Notes: generated by a model not told the origin, from the letters alone. A DNA stretch of 64,000 bases from Halolamina sediminis (GCF_001282785.1 NZ_CVUA01000001.1:496001-560000); one strand, 5' to 3'. Positions 1 through 9,337 are shown, numbered from the stretch's first letter. Translations and numbers: made by a program.

Positions 1-460
1 ACACCAGCACGTCTTCGAGCTCCTCCTTCGGCAGGAGCTCGGCCATCGCCTTCGCGAGCATCGACTTCCCCGTCCCGGGGGAGCCGATCATCATCACGTG
101 GCGGCGCTGCTTTGCCGCCTTCATCACGACGTCCCGGGCGTGCTCCTGTCCGATCACCTGATCGACCAGCCGATCCGGCACTTCGATCTCGCTGGTCGAA
201 TCGATGCGGAGCCCGCCGAGCAGGTCGTCCTTCCCGATCTCCTCGTCGTCGGCGATCTCGGCGTCGAACTCGACCTCACTCCCGAGGTCGTCGATCTCGG
301 GAGGCTCGTCCTCGTCCTCCCCGCGGCGCTGCTGCTCCGCAGGGGGGTCGGGCTGTTCGTCGGGGTCGCCCTCGCGGGCGCCCGACCCGTTGAGCGGGAA
401 GGGATCGTCACCCTGCTCCCCCTCGTCGGGCACGTCGGTATCGTCCGTTTCGTTGCTCAT
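1..460 (-). CDS. lonB: ATP-dependent protease LonB, N-terminal part (runs off the window)
   Basis: Only the first ~153 residues are present; the gene continues beyond base 1. They comprise an acidic leader, a segment typical of archaeal LonB ([18 protein letters not shown]) and a Walker A motif (GSPGTGKS) that opens the AAA+ ATPase domain. Archaeal LonB is a membrane-anchored AAA+ serine protease that degrades regulatory and damaged proteins; its membrane segments and protease domain would lie outside the window. The ATG is the complement of 458-460. A TATA-like AAAGTATATC (complement of about 499-508) lies ~40 nt upstream, implying a short leader. The family call is firm; anchor and protease domain cannot be checked here. 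Confidence 0.9.
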   Translation of the reverse strand, partial: MSNETDDTDVPDEGEQGDDPFPLNGSGAREGDPDEQPDPPAEQQRRGEDEDEPPEIDDLGSEVEFDAEIADDEEIGKDDLLGGLRIDSTSEIEVPDRLVDQVIGQEHARDVVMKAAKQRRHVMMIGSPGTGKSMLAKAMAELLPKEELEDVLV

Positions 461-630
461 AGAACGCTGTCGCTACTTCGAGAGTGGCTCGTGAGCTTGA
501 TATACTTTCCCCCATCAGCGGAATTCGCTCCTCCGTCGTAATCCGGCGTTATACTGGCGTTAGGCGCCGTTTCTCTGAACGGCTGCCGGCTCGATAGCTT
601 ATAAATGAACCCCCGGTCGCGACTCGCCGT

Positions 631-637
631 TTTTATA
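631..637 (+). promoter_or_regulatory. TATA-like box of the NMN adenylyltransferase gene
   Basis: TTTTATA lies 26-32 nt before the ATG at 663, the spacing expected for an archaeal TATA box and a nearly leaderless transcript. A second A/T-rich run (TTATAAA, about 599-605) lies further upstream and could be an alternative box. Confidence 0.5.
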
Positions 638-662
638 CCCCCCGAGAGCGAACGCCGTGAGC

Positions 663-1178
663 ATGCGGGGGTTCTACATCGGACGGTTTCAGCCGTACCA
701 CGACGGCCACCACCGAATGGTGGGGGAGATCGCCGAGGAGGTCGACGAGCTCGTGGTCGGGATCGGCTCCGCCGGCGACTCCCACACCACGCGGAACCCC
801 TTCACCGCCGGCGAGCGCGTGATGATGGTGACGAAGGCGCTGGAGTCGCTCGACATCCCCACCTACGTCGTCCCGATCGAGGACCTCGACCGCAACGCGG
901 TCTGGGTCGGCCACGTTCAGTCGATGACGCCGAAGTTCGACGTGGCGTACTCGAACAACCCCCTCGTCGTCCGGCTGTTCAAGGAGTCCGGCGTCGAGGT
1001 GCGCCAGTCGCCGATGTTCCAGCGCGACGTACTCGAAGGGACGGAGATCCGCGAGCGACTGGTCACCGGCGGGGACTGGGAGTCGCTCGTCCCCGAGGCG
1101 GTCGCCACGACGATCCACGAGATCGACGGCGTCGACCGCATCCGCCACATCTCCGAGACCGACACCAACGGGGACTGA
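663..1178 (+). CDS. nadM: Nicotinamide-nucleotide adenylyltransferase (archaeal NadM type)
   Basis: The enzyme joins NMN and ATP to give NAD+, a cytosolic step of NAD synthesis and salvage. The N-terminus GFYIGRFQPYHDGHH carries the nucleotidyltransferase HxGH-type motif (here HDGH), and a second nucleotide-binding region follows near the C-terminus (GTEIRERLV). The 171-residue length fits the archaeal family. ATG 663 is chosen because the protein then begins MRGFYIGRFQP, as is usual; an in-frame GTG at 657 would add two residues. The stop codon overlaps the start of the next gene (TGATG), so the two are probably cotranscribed. Confidence 0.92.
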   Translation: MRGFYIGRFQPYHDGHHRMVGEIAEEVDELVVGIGSAGDSHTTRNPFTAGERVMMVTKALESLDIPTYVVPIEDLDRNAVWVGHVQSMTPKFDVAYSNNPLVVRLFKESGVEVRQSPMFQRDVLEGTEIRERLVTGGDWESLVPEAVATTIHEIDGVDRIRHISETDTNGD

Positions 1179-1795
1179 TGGTCGACGCAGGCCCCGCGTT
1201 CGAGGCGATGAACGCGATCGGGCTCGTGGCGTTCGCCGTCGTCGGCGCGCTGAAGGGTAGCGACGCCGACCTCGACCTGTTCGGCGTGGCGGTGCTCGGC
1301 TTCCTCACCGCGCTCGGCGGCGGGACGATCCGGGACTTGCTCGTCGGCCGCATCCCCACGTCGCTGCAGTCGAACACGGAGGTGCTGTTCGCCGCCAGTG
1401 GGATCGCCCTCGCCGTCGTGCTCGCGATGCGGGTCCGCGGCGACCTGATGGCGAGCCCCGCCGTCCTCCTCCCGGACGCGCTCGGGCTCGCGGCGTTTTC
1501 GGCCACCGGTGCCGCCGTGGGGATCGAGGCCGGCCTCTCTCCCTTCGGCGTCGTCGTCACCGCGACGCTGACTGGCGTCGGTGGCGGGAGCCTCTCGGAC
1601 CTGCTGCTTGCCCGCGTGCCGGCGGTGCTCCGCGAGGACTTCTACGCGACGCCCGCGGTCGTCGGCGGCGCCGTCGCCCCGCCGGCGGTCGCGCTCGGGA
1701 TCGGGCTCGGCACGACGACGCTGCTCGCCGCGGGCGTCGTGCTCGCGCTCCGCCTCGGCGCGTTGCGGTACGGCTGGCGGCTACCGACGGTGTGA
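1178..1795 (+). CDS. TRIC-type (UPF0126/YadS-like) membrane channel protein
   Basis: About 205 residues with six to seven hydrophobic helices. The two glycine-rich repeats GGGTIRDLLVGR (about residues 47-58) and GGGSLSDLLLARVP (about 133-146) are the internal duplication typical of the UPF0126/TRIC family, prokaryotic relatives of trimeric intracellular cation channels. It would act in the cytoplasmic membrane as a cation-permeable channel; the physiological ion is not determinable. The start overlaps the nadM stop by one base, indicating translational coupling. That pairing does not itself explain the function. Confidence 0.85.
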   Translation: MVDAGPAFEAMNAIGLVAFAVVGALKGSDADLDLFGVAVLGFLTALGGGTIRDLLVGRIPTSLQSNTEVLFAASGIALAVVLAMRVRGDLMASPAVLLPDALGLAAFSATGAAVGIEAGLSPFGVVVTATLTGVGGGSLSDLLLARVPAVLREDFYATPAVVGGAVAPPAVALGIGLGTTTLLAAGVVLALRLGALRYGWRLPTV

Positions 1796-1839
1796 GCCCG
1801 CCCGCATCCACTTTAGGCTCCGGCGCCGTCAGTCCCGGT

Positions 1840-2295
1840 ATGGATCTCGAGAAGTTCGACCACGAGTCCCACATGGCCGAAGCGATCGACTGCGCCCGCG
1901 AGGCCGCCGCCCGCGGCGACGAGCCGTACGGCTCGGTGCTCGTGAAGGACGACGAGGTGGTGATGCGGGCCGGCAACCGCGTCGTCACCGAGAACGATCT
2001 GCGAGCCCACCCGGAGCTCACGCTCGCGAAACGCGCCGCTTCGGAGCGAGACGACGCGGGAGAGCTGATGATGTACACCTCGACGGAACCCTGCCCGATG
2101 TGTGCCGGCGGGATCGACATCGCGGGGCTCCGTGCGGTCGTCTACAGCGTCTCGGGCGAGCGTGCCGCCGCGATCCGCGGGACGGATTCGCTCCTCTCCT
2201 CGACGGCGGTGTTCGCCGCGGGCGGCGGCGACGTCCGGGTAATCACGGATGTGCTCCGGCCGGAGGGTGAGAAACTCCACGAAGCCCACTGGTAA
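1840..2295 (+). CDS. Cytidine/deoxycytidylate deaminase-fold nucleoside deaminase
   Basis: A 151-residue protein of the zinc-dependent CDA superfamily (COG0590-like, the group of TadA and guanine deaminases). The PCPMCAG motif near residue 89 supplies two zinc-binding cysteines. The first zinc motif reads HPE (AHPELTLAKRA) where most relatives have HAE, so histidine and catalytic glutamate are kept. The substrate (free base, nucleoside or tRNA adenosine) cannot be decided. ATG 1840 is chosen because an ACTTTAGG box lies ~27 nt upstream; a longer in-frame reading from GTG 1792 adds non-conserved residues. Confidence 0.82.
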   Translation: MDLEKFDHESHMAEAIDCAREAAARGDEPYGSVLVKDDEVVMRAGNRVVTENDLRAHPELTLAKRAASERDDAGELMMYTSTEPCPMCAGGIDIAGLRAVVYSVSGERAAAIRGTDSLLSSTAVFAAGGGDVRVITDVLRPEGEKLHEAHW

Positions 2296-2299
2296 CGGG

Positions 2300-3034
2300 C
2301 TACGCGCGGTGTTTCGCCCGCTCGACGACTGCCTGCGCGAGCGCCTCGAAATCCGCCTCATCGGGCACCACGTCGACCGCGATCCCCGCGTCCCGTGCGC
2401 TCTCCGCGGGGCTCTCGGCGATGGCGCCGACGACCGCGTCTTCGAGGCCCGCGACAGCTTCCTCACGGACCCCCCGCTCCTCGGCGGCCACGAGGAACCC
2501 CTCGACGGTCGAGGAGGAGGTGAACGCGGCACCGTCGAGTTCGCCGCGGCCAGCCAGCGCCGCGGACTCACCGGCGTCCGCGGGCCGTTCGAGCCGGTAC
2601 AGCGTCGTCTCGGTCACGTCGGCGCCCGCGTCGCGCAGCCCCTCGGGCATCGTCGCGCTCGCCCGGTCCGAGCGTCCGAGGGCGACGGTCTTCCCCGCAA
2701 CGTCGCCTTCGAGCTCGGCGACCATCCCTTCGGAGTCGTACTGTTCGGGGACGCGGTCGACAGTCCAGCCCTTCGCTTCGGCGGCCTCGGCGGTCGAGGA
2801 GCCGATACAGCAGAGCACAGCGTTGCCCGGATCCCAGCCCGCAGCGGCGAGCACGTCCACGCCCGTCGCCGAGGTGAGGACGACAAACTCGGCGTCCGGC
2901 GGTGTCTCCCCGGTCGGTTCGATCGTCAGCATCGGATCCGGCACCGGCTCGGCGCCGAGGGCGTCGAGGAAGTCGGCGGCGTCGTCGATGCGGCCGTCGT
3001 CCGGGCGGAAGACGGCGACGCGGGGGCGGGGCAT
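2300..3034 (-). CDS. hemD: Uroporphyrinogen-III synthase
   Basis: The enzyme cyclises hydroxymethylbilane with inversion of ring D to give uroporphyrinogen III, the branch point to haem, sirohaem and cobalamin. The 244-residue sequence shows the two-lobed HemD pattern: N-terminal VAVFRP, central VLTSATGVDVLAAAG, then IGSSTAEAAEAKGW and the second-lobe DGAAFTSSSTVEGFL. HemD is weakly conserved in general, so the position directly after hemC matters: the hemC stop and hemD ATG are contiguous with no spacer. The hemC-hemD pair is almost certainly one transcript. Confidence 0.9.
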   Translation of the reverse strand: MPRPRVAVFRPDDGRIDDAADFLDALGAEPVPDPMLTIEPTGETPPDAEFVVLTSATGVDVLAAAGWDPGNAVLCCIGSSTAEAAEAKGWTVDRVPEQYDSEGMVAELEGDVAGKTVALGRSDRASATMPEGLRDAGADVTETTLYRLERPADAGESAALAGRGELDGAAFTSSSTVEGFLVAAEERGVREEAVAGLEDAVVGAIAESPAESARDAGIAVDVVPDEADFEALAQAVVERAKHRA

Positions 3035-4183
3035 CTACTCCTCGGCGGCGGCCGCGATCAGGTCGTCGGCGCCGCGGTCGGCGAGGTCGGCCGCGAACTC
3101 GACGGCCGCGTCGACGTGGCTGTCGATGGGCAGGTCGCGGGTCTCCTCGACGACCTCGGTGCCGTCGGTCGAGAGCACCTGCGCGCGGACGGAGACGCTG
3201 TCGCCCTGCACGGTCGCGTGGACGCCCAGCGGGGCGACACAGCCCCCGCCCAGCTCCGCAAGCACGGTGCGCTCGACGGTGACGGCGACGCGGGTCGGCG
3301 CGTGGTCGAGCTTCTTCCGGAGCCGGGAGATCACGTCCTCGTCCCGGGCGGTGACGGCGATGACCCCCTGTGCGGGCGCCGGCACGAACTCCTCGGTCGG
3401 GAGGGGGCTGGTGCCGATCCTGTGGCGCAGGCCGCTGCGTTCGAGGCCGGCCTCGGCGAGCACGATCGCGTCGTACTCGTGGTCGTACTCCTGGCCCAGC
3501 GCGCCGCGTTCCAGTTCGGAGAGGCCGTCGAACCACTCCTCGACGGACTGGTCGAACTCGTCGGTCTCCTCCTCGATCGCGTTCAGCCCCTCGTTCTCGT
3601 CGTCGAGGACGCCCTCGGGATCGATGTTGTACTCTCGCATCTCCTTGCTCGCCTCCTCCTCGTCCGTCCCGAGCCGGCGCTCGTGTTCGCGCTGGAGTTC
3701 GGGCGCGAGCAGCTTCTCGATCCGGCTGTCGACGTTCCCCCGGAGCGGCCGCACGTCGAGGTCGGGGCGGGCGTGCAGCAGTTGGGCGGTCCGGCGGACC
3801 GACGAGGTGCCGACGACGGCGCCCTCGTGGAGTTCGTCGAACTCTTTCCCCTCCTTCGTGACCAGCAAGTCGCCGGCGGGCGCTCGCTCGGGCACGGCGG
3901 CGACGACGATCCCGTCCGCGAACTCCGTGGGCATGTCCTTCATCGAGTGGACCGCGGCGTCGCAGTCGCCGTCGACGACCTCCTGATCCAACGCGTGGAC
4001 GAACGCGCCGATGCGGCCGAGGTCGGCGATGAGTTCGTCCCGGATCCGGTCGCCCTCGGTCTGGACTTCGACCAGCTCCACCGGGCGCCGGCGGGTGCCC
4101 ACCCGTTCCTGCACGAACGCGGCCTGTCGCATGGCGAGGTCGGACCCGCGCGTGGCGAGGCGGAGGGTCCTGTCGGTGCTCAT
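3035..4183 (-). CDS. hemC: Hydroxymethylbilane synthase (porphobilinogen deaminase)
   Basis: The enzyme condenses four porphobilinogen units into hydroxymethylbilane. Recognisable are the N-terminal LRLATRGSDLAMRQA, the HSMKDMPTE block, and the C-terminal ELGGGCVAPLGVH, whose cysteine binds the dipyrromethane cofactor. At 382 residues it is ~70 longer than the bacterial enzyme, mostly through an acidic insert (about residues 170-235: REHERRLGTDEEEAS ... FDGLSELERGAL), presumably a halophilic adaptation. ATG 4183 is used because the protein then starts MSTDRTLRLATRGS; an upstream in-frame ATG (4252) would add non-conserved residues. Confidence 0.95.
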   Translation of the reverse strand: MSTDRTLRLATRGSDLAMRQAAFVQERVGTRRRPVELVEVQTEGDRIRDELIADLGRIGAFVHALDQEVVDGDCDAAVHSMKDMPTEFADGIVVAAVPERAPAGDLLVTKEGKEFDELHEGAVVGTSSVRRTAQLLHARPDLDVRPLRGNVDSRIEKLLAPELQREHERRLGTDEEEASKEMREYNIDPEGVLDDENEGLNAIEEETDEFDQSVEEWFDGLSELERGALGQEYDHEYDAIVLAEAGLERSGLRHRIGTSPLPTEEFVPAPAQGVIAVTARDEDVISRLRKKLDHAPTRVAVTVERTVLAELGGGCVAPLGVHATVQGDSVSVRAQVLSTDGTEVVEETRDLPIDSHVDAAVEFAADLADRGADDLIAAAAEE

Positions 4184-4262
4184 GGGCGGGAGTGGGCGAC
4201 GGGTGGGGAAAAGGGGTACGTTCGCCGTCGAACGTCGATTCCGGCGAAACACTGATACCGGT

Positions 4263-4280
4263 CGTATACGAACGTATACG
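4263..4280. promoter_or_regulatory. Tandem palindromic operator before vapBC
   Basis: The 8-bp perfect palindrome CGTATACG occurs twice, at 4263-4270 and 4273-4280, with centres 10 bp apart (one helical turn), ending one base before the antitoxin ATG. VapB-type antitoxins commonly autorepress through palindromes over the promoter/start, so this is a good candidate operator. It also raises local A/T content and may overlap the transcription start. Confidence 0.6.
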
Positions 4281-4281
4281 C

Positions 4282-4521
4282 ATGCCGACCAAGAGCGTTC
4301 GGCTCGATGTCGACCTCTACGAGCGAGTGATGGCCCGCAAGCGCGAGGATGAAACCGTCTCGGAGACTGTCGATCGGCTTATCGACGACGTGTCGCTACT
4401 CGATCTCGCTGACGACGGGGAGTACGACGAGGAACGCGCTGACGAGCGAAAAGCTGCCCTCGAACGTACTGCCGATGCCGACGAAGTCTCGCTGACCGAT
4501 CTCACGGAGCGGGAGACGTGA
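4282..4521 (+). CDS. vapB: VapB-type antitoxin
   Basis: A 79-residue acidic protein. Residues 1-35 (PTKSVRLDVDLYERVMARK, then ETVSETVDRLIDD) look like a ribbon-helix-helix/AbrB-class DNA-binding segment of the archaeal antitoxin_VapB group; the charged C-terminal half would wrap and inhibit the toxin. The next gene is a PIN-domain toxin overlapping by 4 nt (GTGA), the usual arrangement. Expression is probably autoregulated through the twin CGTATACG palindromes just upstream. The pair lies between hemC and hemL and is oriented against both, which suggests insertion between haem genes. Confidence 0.8.
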   Translation: MPTKSVRLDVDLYERVMARKREDETVSETVDRLIDDVSLLDLADDGEYDEERADERKAALERTADADEVSLTDLTERET

Positions 4522-4940
4522 TCCTCGACACGAACTTCCTTATCGACATCGACGCCAACCGGCCCGAAGCAATCGAGAAAGCTCGGGAGATCGAGGACGC
4601 GGGGGTTCCCCGCCGAGTCCCACACGTCGTCGTCTTCGAGTTGTGGACTGCTGTCGGAAAGGGGAATGAAACGGAGGCCAATCGACGGAAGTTCGAACGT
4701 GTACTTGACGGACTCCCGCGGGCGGAGACCACGGACTCGATCGTGAAACGCGCAGGCGAGATCGAAGGCCGAGTGCAGGCAGCCGACCCGAACGATAGCG
4801 GTGTCGGCGTCGCCGACGCAGTGATCGCCGCGACAGCAGTACACCTCGGGGAACCGGTCGTCACCGACGATGGTGATTTTCGTCGTAGGATCAAGGAACA
4901 GGCGAACGTCGATACGTTAGAGATCGAGGAGTACGCTTAG
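4518..4940 (+). CDS. vapC: VapC-type PIN-domain toxin ribonuclease
   Basis: A 140-residue PIN-domain protein starting at GTG inside the vapB stop. The acidic metal-binding residues are all present: D4 (ILDTNFLID), the glutamate in VVFELW, the aspartate in GVADAVIAA and the C-terminal TDDGDFRR. VapC toxins are Mg2+-dependent RNases that usually cut tRNA or rRNA when released from VapB. The 3' end overlaps the convergent hemL stop by 4 nt, so the module sits tightly between housekeeping genes. Target RNA unknown. Confidence 0.85.
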   Translation: MILDTNFLIDIDANRPEAIEKAREIEDAGVPRRVPHVVVFELWTAVGKGNETEANRRKFERVLDGLPRAETTDSIVKRAGEIEGRVQAADPNDSGVGVADAVIAATAVHLGEPVVTDDGDFRRRIKEQANVDTLEIEEYA

Positions 4941-6277
4941 AGCGCCTCCCGATACGCTTCGAGCGTCTTCTCCACGTCCGCCTCGGTGTGGCCGTAGGAG
5001 ACGAACTGGGACTCGAACTGGTTCTGGGAGAGGAACACGCCCTGTTCCTTCATCGCCGGCCAGAAGCGCCGCCGCCAGCGGTCGGTCTCGGCGGCGGCCA
5101 CGTCGGCGCCGGTCTTCGGGCAGTCGTCGTAACGCGGGCAGCTCTCGGTCTGCTTGCAGCCGCCCGCGCAGGTGTCGTCGACGTTCTCCGGGCCGTCACG
5201 GGTGAAGAGCAGCTTGAACATCGAGTCCGTCCCGGCGACGGTGTACGAGGGCGCCTGCTCCCGGACGATCTCGGTGAGCCCCTCGCGGAGCTGCTCGCCC
5301 AAACTGTCGACGTGCTCGTACACGTCGTTCTCGGCGGCGAAGCGCAGCGTTTCGAGTCCGGCGGCCATCGTCACAGGGTGGCCCGAGAACGTCCCGGCCT
5401 GGAACACGTCGCCGGCGGGGGTGAACTGGCTGATGATCTCGCTTTTGCCGCCGATGGCGCCGACGGGGAAGCCGCCGCCGATGATCTTCCCGAACGTCGT
5501 CACGTCGGGCTCGATGCCGAACTTCGACTGAGCACAGCCCAGCCCGCCGACGCGGAACCCCGTGATCACCTCGTCCCAGATGAGGAGGGAGCCGTAGTCG
5601 TCACAGAGATCGCGCAGCGTCTCGTGGTAGCCGTCGACGGGGTGGACGATCCCCTTGTTCGCGAGGATCGGCTCGACGAGCACGGCGGCGATGTCGTCGC
5701 CGTGCTTCTCGAACGCCTCGGTCGCGGCCTCGTGGTCGTTGAACGGCACCGGGATGGTGTGCTCGGCGAACTCGGTGGGGATTCCCTGCGTCGAGGGGCC
5801 GCGCTCGTCGATGTCGCCCTCCACGAGCGTGGAGTCGTTGGCGCCGTGGTAGGAGCCCTGCATCACGACGATCTTGTTCCGGCCCGTGTAGCCGCGGGCG
5901 AGCCGCGTCGCCGACACGGTGGCCTCGGTGCCGGAGTTGACGAAGCGGAGCATCTCCACGCTCGGGACGTGTCGCGCGACGAACTCGGCGTGCTCGACTT
6001 CGATCTCTGTCGGCATCCCGTACATCGGTCCCGCGCTCGCGTGGCGCTGGATCTCCGACTGGACCTGTTCGGGCAGGTCGTGGCCCAGCAGGAGCGGACC
6101 GAGCCCCATCACCCAGTCGACGTAGCGGTTGCCGTCGGCGTCGATCAGGTGGCCGCCCTCCCCGTGGTCGGCAAAGGGGGGATACGGCTCGATCGCTGCC
6201 CGGACCGAGGAGTTCACGCCGCCGGGCATGACCGACAGCGCGCGGTCGTAGAGCTCGCCTGAGCGCTCGTGGTTCAT
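4937..6277 (-). CDS. hemL: Glutamate-1-semialdehyde 2,1-aminomutase
   Basis: This PLP enzyme converts glutamate-1-semialdehyde to 5-aminolevulinate, the C5 entry to tetrapyrroles. Typical blocks are [40 protein letters not shown] and [15 protein letters not shown], whose lysine binds PLP. At 446 residues it is slightly long: a cysteine-rich insert near residues 369-387 places C370, C374, C380 and C386 (CX3CX5CX5C), absent from bacterial HemL as I know it and suggestive of a metal site. The hemC, hemD and hemL cluster covers early haem synthesis, interrupted by vapBC. Confidence 0.95.
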   Translation of the reverse strand: MNHERSGELYDRALSVMPGGVNSSVRAAIEPYPPFADHGEGGHLIDADGNRYVDWVMGLGPLLLGHDLPEQVQSEIQRHASAGPMYGMPTEIEVEHAEFVARHVPSVEMLRFVNSGTEATVSATRLARGYTGRNKIVVMQGSYHGANDSTLVEGDIDERGPSTQGIPTEFAEHTIPVPFNDHEAATEAFEKHGDDIAAVLVEPILANKGIVHPVDGYHETLRDLCDDYGSLLIWDEVITGFRVGGLGCAQSKFGIEPDVTTFGKIIGGGFPVGAIGGKSEIISQFTPAGDVFQAGTFSGHPVTMAAGLETLRFAAENDVYEHVDSLGEQLREGLTEIVREQAPSYTVAGTDSMFKLLFTRDGPENVDDTCAGGCKQTESCPRYDDCPKTGADVAAAETDRWRRRFWPAMKEQGVFLSQNQFESQFVSYGHTEADVEKTLEAYREAL

Positions 6278-6345
6278 ACGTCGGGGCTCGGGCCGGACGG
6301 CGAAAGAAGCTAACGGGTTCGGCAGAGGGGGCCGCGTCCCCCGGC

Positions 6346-7494
6346 TCAGGCCGCCGGGAGCCGGAGCGTGACGACCGTGCCGCCCTCGGTGGACGAGCCG
6401 AACTCCAGCCGCCCGTCGGCGGCATCGACGACCGCCTGCGCGACCCAGAGCCCCAGCCCGGAGCCGTGGGTGAGCTGGGTGATCTCGGTGTCGCCGGTGA
6501 CGACCTGGTACTCCTCCTCGGGGATGCCCGGACCGTTGTCCCGGATCTCGATCGCGACGCGGCCGTCCTCGCGGGCTGCGGTGACGGTGACCTCGGGCTC
6601 CTCGGCGCCGTGGACGACGCCGTTCTCGACGAGCTCCGCCAGCGCGTCCGTAAGCGCGGGGTCCGAACGGACCGTCACCCCCTCCAACACGTCGACCGTG
6701 AGGTCGGCGTCGGGATGGGCGTCGGCCACCGCGGCCACTGCCTCCTTCGCGTCGGCCCGGATCGACCGTTCCTCGAGCCCGCTCCCGCGGCGATCGTAGA
6801 TGCTCATCACGGTGTCGGCCTCCTCGGCGAGCTCGCCGACGGTCTCGACGTGCCGCTTGAGCGTCTCCGCGGAGTCGACGACCCCCTGATCCTCGGCGAC
6901 TGCAGCGATCTGGTCGGCGTGACCGAGCATCACCGTCGCCTCGTTCCGTAGGTTGTGCCGGAGCACGCGGTTCAGCACCGCCAGCTTCCGGCGCTCGGCG
7001 GCCAGTTCCTCCGCCCGGACACGCCGAGCGTCGTAGACGCCGATGATGACGTGGGCCGCCGCGCCGATCGCGAGCAGGTTCGCGATCGTGAACGCCCGGT
7101 CGACCGGGGCGGCGCCGGCGTTGCGCTGGTAGGCGAACAGGCCGAGCATCACCGCTCCCAGCACGACGATCCCGAGCACGTTCCAGATCGCGATCCGGAT
7201 CGCGTTGCGGTTGCTGAAGTTGCTGTGGTAGAGGCTGTACCCCGCAGCGACCAGCCCGGTCGAGACCACCGTGCCGAGCAGCGAGAGCGCGAGCCCGACC
7301 GGCCCGAGCCCCGGCGTCAGCAGGACGGTGATGTTCGGGATCAGCAGGACGACCCCCGTCAGGACGACGATAGCGCTCGCGACCAGCCGGACGGGCCCAC
7401 GGTCGGGCTCGCGGTCGCTCTCCACGTCGGGGTTGAAGCCGATCTCTCGCAGGAGCACGGCGACGATACCCCCGCTCCCTCCTGATTCCACCAT
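6346..7494 (-). CDS. Membrane sensor histidine kinase
   Basis: A 382-residue kinase. Residues ~35-165 form four to five membrane helices; a short linker ([14 protein letters not shown]) leads to the phosphoacceptor H-box [16 protein letters not shown]. The ATPase domain has the N-box ([12 protein letters not shown]), G1 box (DNGPGIP) and G2 box (HGSGLGLW). HNLRN is typical of haloarchaeal kinases. No PAS or GAF domain is visible, so the signal may be sensed by the membrane domain. No response regulator lies nearby, making it an orphan kinase of unknown input. Confidence 0.88.
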   Translation of the reverse strand: MVESGGSGGIVAVLLREIGFNPDVESDREPDRGPVRLVASAIVVLTGVVLLIPNITVLLTPGLGPVGLALSLLGTVVSTGLVAAGYSLYHSNFSNRNAIRIAIWNVLGIVVLGAVMLGLFAYQRNAGAAPVDRAFTIANLLAIGAAAHVIIGVYDARRVRAEELAAERRKLAVLNRVLRHNLRNEATVMLGHADQIAAVAEDQGVVDSAETLKRHVETVGELAEEADTVMSIYDRRGSGLEERSIRADAKEAVAAVADAHPDADLTVDVLEGVTVRSDPALTDALAELVENGVVHGAEEPEVTVTAAREDGRVAIEIRDNGPGIPEEEYQVVTGDTEITQLTHGSGLGLWVAQAVVDAADGRLEFGSSTEGGTVVTLRLPAA

Positions 7495-7579
7495 AGATCC
7501 GTCTGTCCCACCGGCCGCATCAAGCTGTCGGCGGTGTCACAACGAACCCGATAAGGCCCTCCCCGCGCCAGTTCCGGCC

Positions 7580-9337
7580 ATGACCGAGTACTTCGAGGTG
7601 CACGGGCGCGACGGCGCCGCCCGCCTCGGCGAACTTCGCCTCGCCGACCCCGTCACGACGCCGGCCACGGTCGACGAGGTGACCGAAGACGCCGGCTCCC
7701 TCTGGGCCGAGGACCGCGAGCTCCCCGACGGCGCCGACGACCGCCTCACGATCCTCCCCCACCGCGCGTTCCCGCCGGGCACCCGCGAGCCCGTCCGGGA
7801 GTCGTTCCGCGTCGACCACCCCGAGATCGACGCCCCCAGCGCCGCCGTCGTCTCCAGCGAGGAGGCCCGGGACGTGGGTGCCGACGCCTACCTGCTCTCG
7901 GACGCCAACGGCTTCGTCGGCCACGCCGCGGCGTTCAAAGACGCGATCGTCCGCACCCGCGAGGCGATCCCCGCCGACACCGCGCTCTACCTCTCCGGCG
8001 TCGCGACGCCGCGCAACGTCGCGACGCTCGTCTACGCCGGCGTGGATCTCGTCGACGCGAAGAAAGCGAAGGTCCGCGGCGCGGAGGGGTTCTACCTCAC
8101 CAGCGAGGGCGAGCGGTTCCTCGAAGACCTCCGAGAGCTTCCCTGCTCGTGTTCGGCCTGCCAGCAGCCGATCGAGGAGTTCGACCGCCGGGACTGCGCG
8201 GAGCACAACGTCAACGCACTGCGCACCGAACTCCGGGTCGTCCGCGAGCGCATCCGCGAGGGGCGCCTCCGGGACTACGTCGAGGGGCAGGCCCGCCACG
8301 ACCAGTGGCTCACTGCGGCGTTCCGGGAGTTCGATCAGCAGTACGAGTACGTCGAGGAGCGCGCCCCCGTGGTCCGGGACAGCGAACTCGCGGCCGCAAG
8401 CGGCGACAGCATCCGCCGGCCCGAGATCCAGCGCTTCGCCGAGCGCGTGACCGAACGTTATCGGGCCGAGTTCGACGGGCCGCTCGTGCTGGTGCCTTGC
8501 TCGGCGACGAAGCCGTACAGCGAGTCCCAGAGCCACCGACAGTTCCACGACGCGATCCAGTGGCGCGGCCACCTCGCGTCGATGACCTCGCCCATCGGCG
8601 TCGTCCCGCAGGAGCTGGAGCTCACCTACCCGGCCCAGCAGTACGACACCGTCGTCACCGGCCGCTGGAGCGCCGACGAGAAGGAGTTCGTCTCGGCGGT
8701 GCTGCGGCGCTACCTCGAACGGAACGACTACGATCGCGTGATCGCCCACGTCCCGCCGGGCGGCTACACCGACATCTGCGAGACGGTCGAGCCCGCCGTC
8801 GACGCCGAGTTCGAGTACACTGTCGGCGACCACCCCACGACCGACGAGTCGCTCGACGCGCTCTCGGCGGCGCTGGAGGGGGAAGAAGCGTACCAGAAGC
8901 GCACTCGCGAACACCGGATCGTCCGCGCGATGGCCGACTACCAGCTCGGCGAGGGCGCGGGCGAGGCGCTGTTCCCGAGCGACGAGATTCAGACCACCAG
9001 TCGCTACCCTAAGCTGCAGGTCCGCGACAGCGAGGGCGAGCAGTTGGCGACGATGGTGCCCAACTACGGCGTGCTCTCCTTTACCACCGCGGGCGCCCGG
9101 AAGTGGGCCGAGAGCGACGCGCCGAGCAAGACCGTCGAGATCGACGAGTTCGTCCCCCACGGCAGCGTGCTCGCGCCGGGCGTCGTCGACGCCGACGAGG
9201 AGATCCGCACGGGCGACGAAGTGATCGTCGACGGCCCGAAGGCGTTCGGCGTCGGCCGGGCGTCGATGTTCGGCGAGGAGATGCTCGAGTCGAGTCGCGG
9301 GATCGCGGTCGAGACGCGGCACGTCGACGAGATTTGA
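7580..9337 (+). CDS. arcS: Archaeosine synthase (ArcS, TGT paralogue)
   Basis: A 585-residue protein related to tRNA-guanine transglycosylase but of the ArcS type, which helps convert preQ0 at position 15 of archaeal tRNA to archaeosine. Features are a TGT-like barrel (ALYLSGVATPRNVATLVYAGVDLVDAKKAK), a cysteine cluster (PCSCSACQ, then RRDC), the ArcS signature LVPCSATKPYSES near residue 307, and a C-terminal PUA domain (FVPHGSVLAPGVVDADEEIRTGDEVIV). ATG 7580 follows an A/T box (CGATAAGG) ~26 nt upstream. Archaeosine stabilises the tRNA elbow; several other tRNA-modifying genes lie in the window. Confidence 0.9.
   Translation: MTEYFEVHGRDGAARLGELRLADPVTTPATVDEVTEDAGSLWAEDRELPDGADDRLTILPHRAFPPGTREPVRESFRVDHPEIDAPSAAVVSSEEARDVGADAYLLSDANGFVGHAAAFKDAIVRTREAIPADTALYLSGVATPRNVATLVYAGVDLVDAKKAKVRGAEGFYLTSEGERFLEDLRELPCSCSACQQPIEEFDRRDCAEHNVNALRTELRVVRERIREGRLRDYVEGQARHDQWLTAAFREFDQQYEYVEERAPVVRDSELAAASGDSIRRPEIQRFAERVTERYRAEFDGPLVLVPCSATKPYSESQSHRQFHDAIQWRGHLASMTSPIGVVPQELELTYPAQQYDTVVTGRWSADEKEFVSAVLRRYLERNDYDRVIAHVPPGGYTDICETVEPAVDAEFEYTVGDHPTTDESLDALSAALEGEEAYQKRTREHRIVRAMADYQLGEGAGEALFPSDEIQTTSRYPKLQVRDSEGEQLATMVPNYGVLSFTTAGARKWAESDAPSKTVEIDEFVPHGSVLAPGVVDADEEIRTGDEVIVDGPKAFGVGRASMFGEEMLESSRGIAVETRHVDEI

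Noticed and set aside
2249-4255. Long plus-strand ORF (~668 codons) antisense to hemC and hemD
   Set aside because: It is a mirror of two well-supported genes; high-GC DNA gives long open antisense frames. The protein is arginine/glycine/valine-rich without motifs.
4192-4281. Longer vapB reading from upstream
   Set aside because: The extra residues run through the hemC promoter region and the palindromic operator; ATG 4282 begins the conserved antitoxin sequence.
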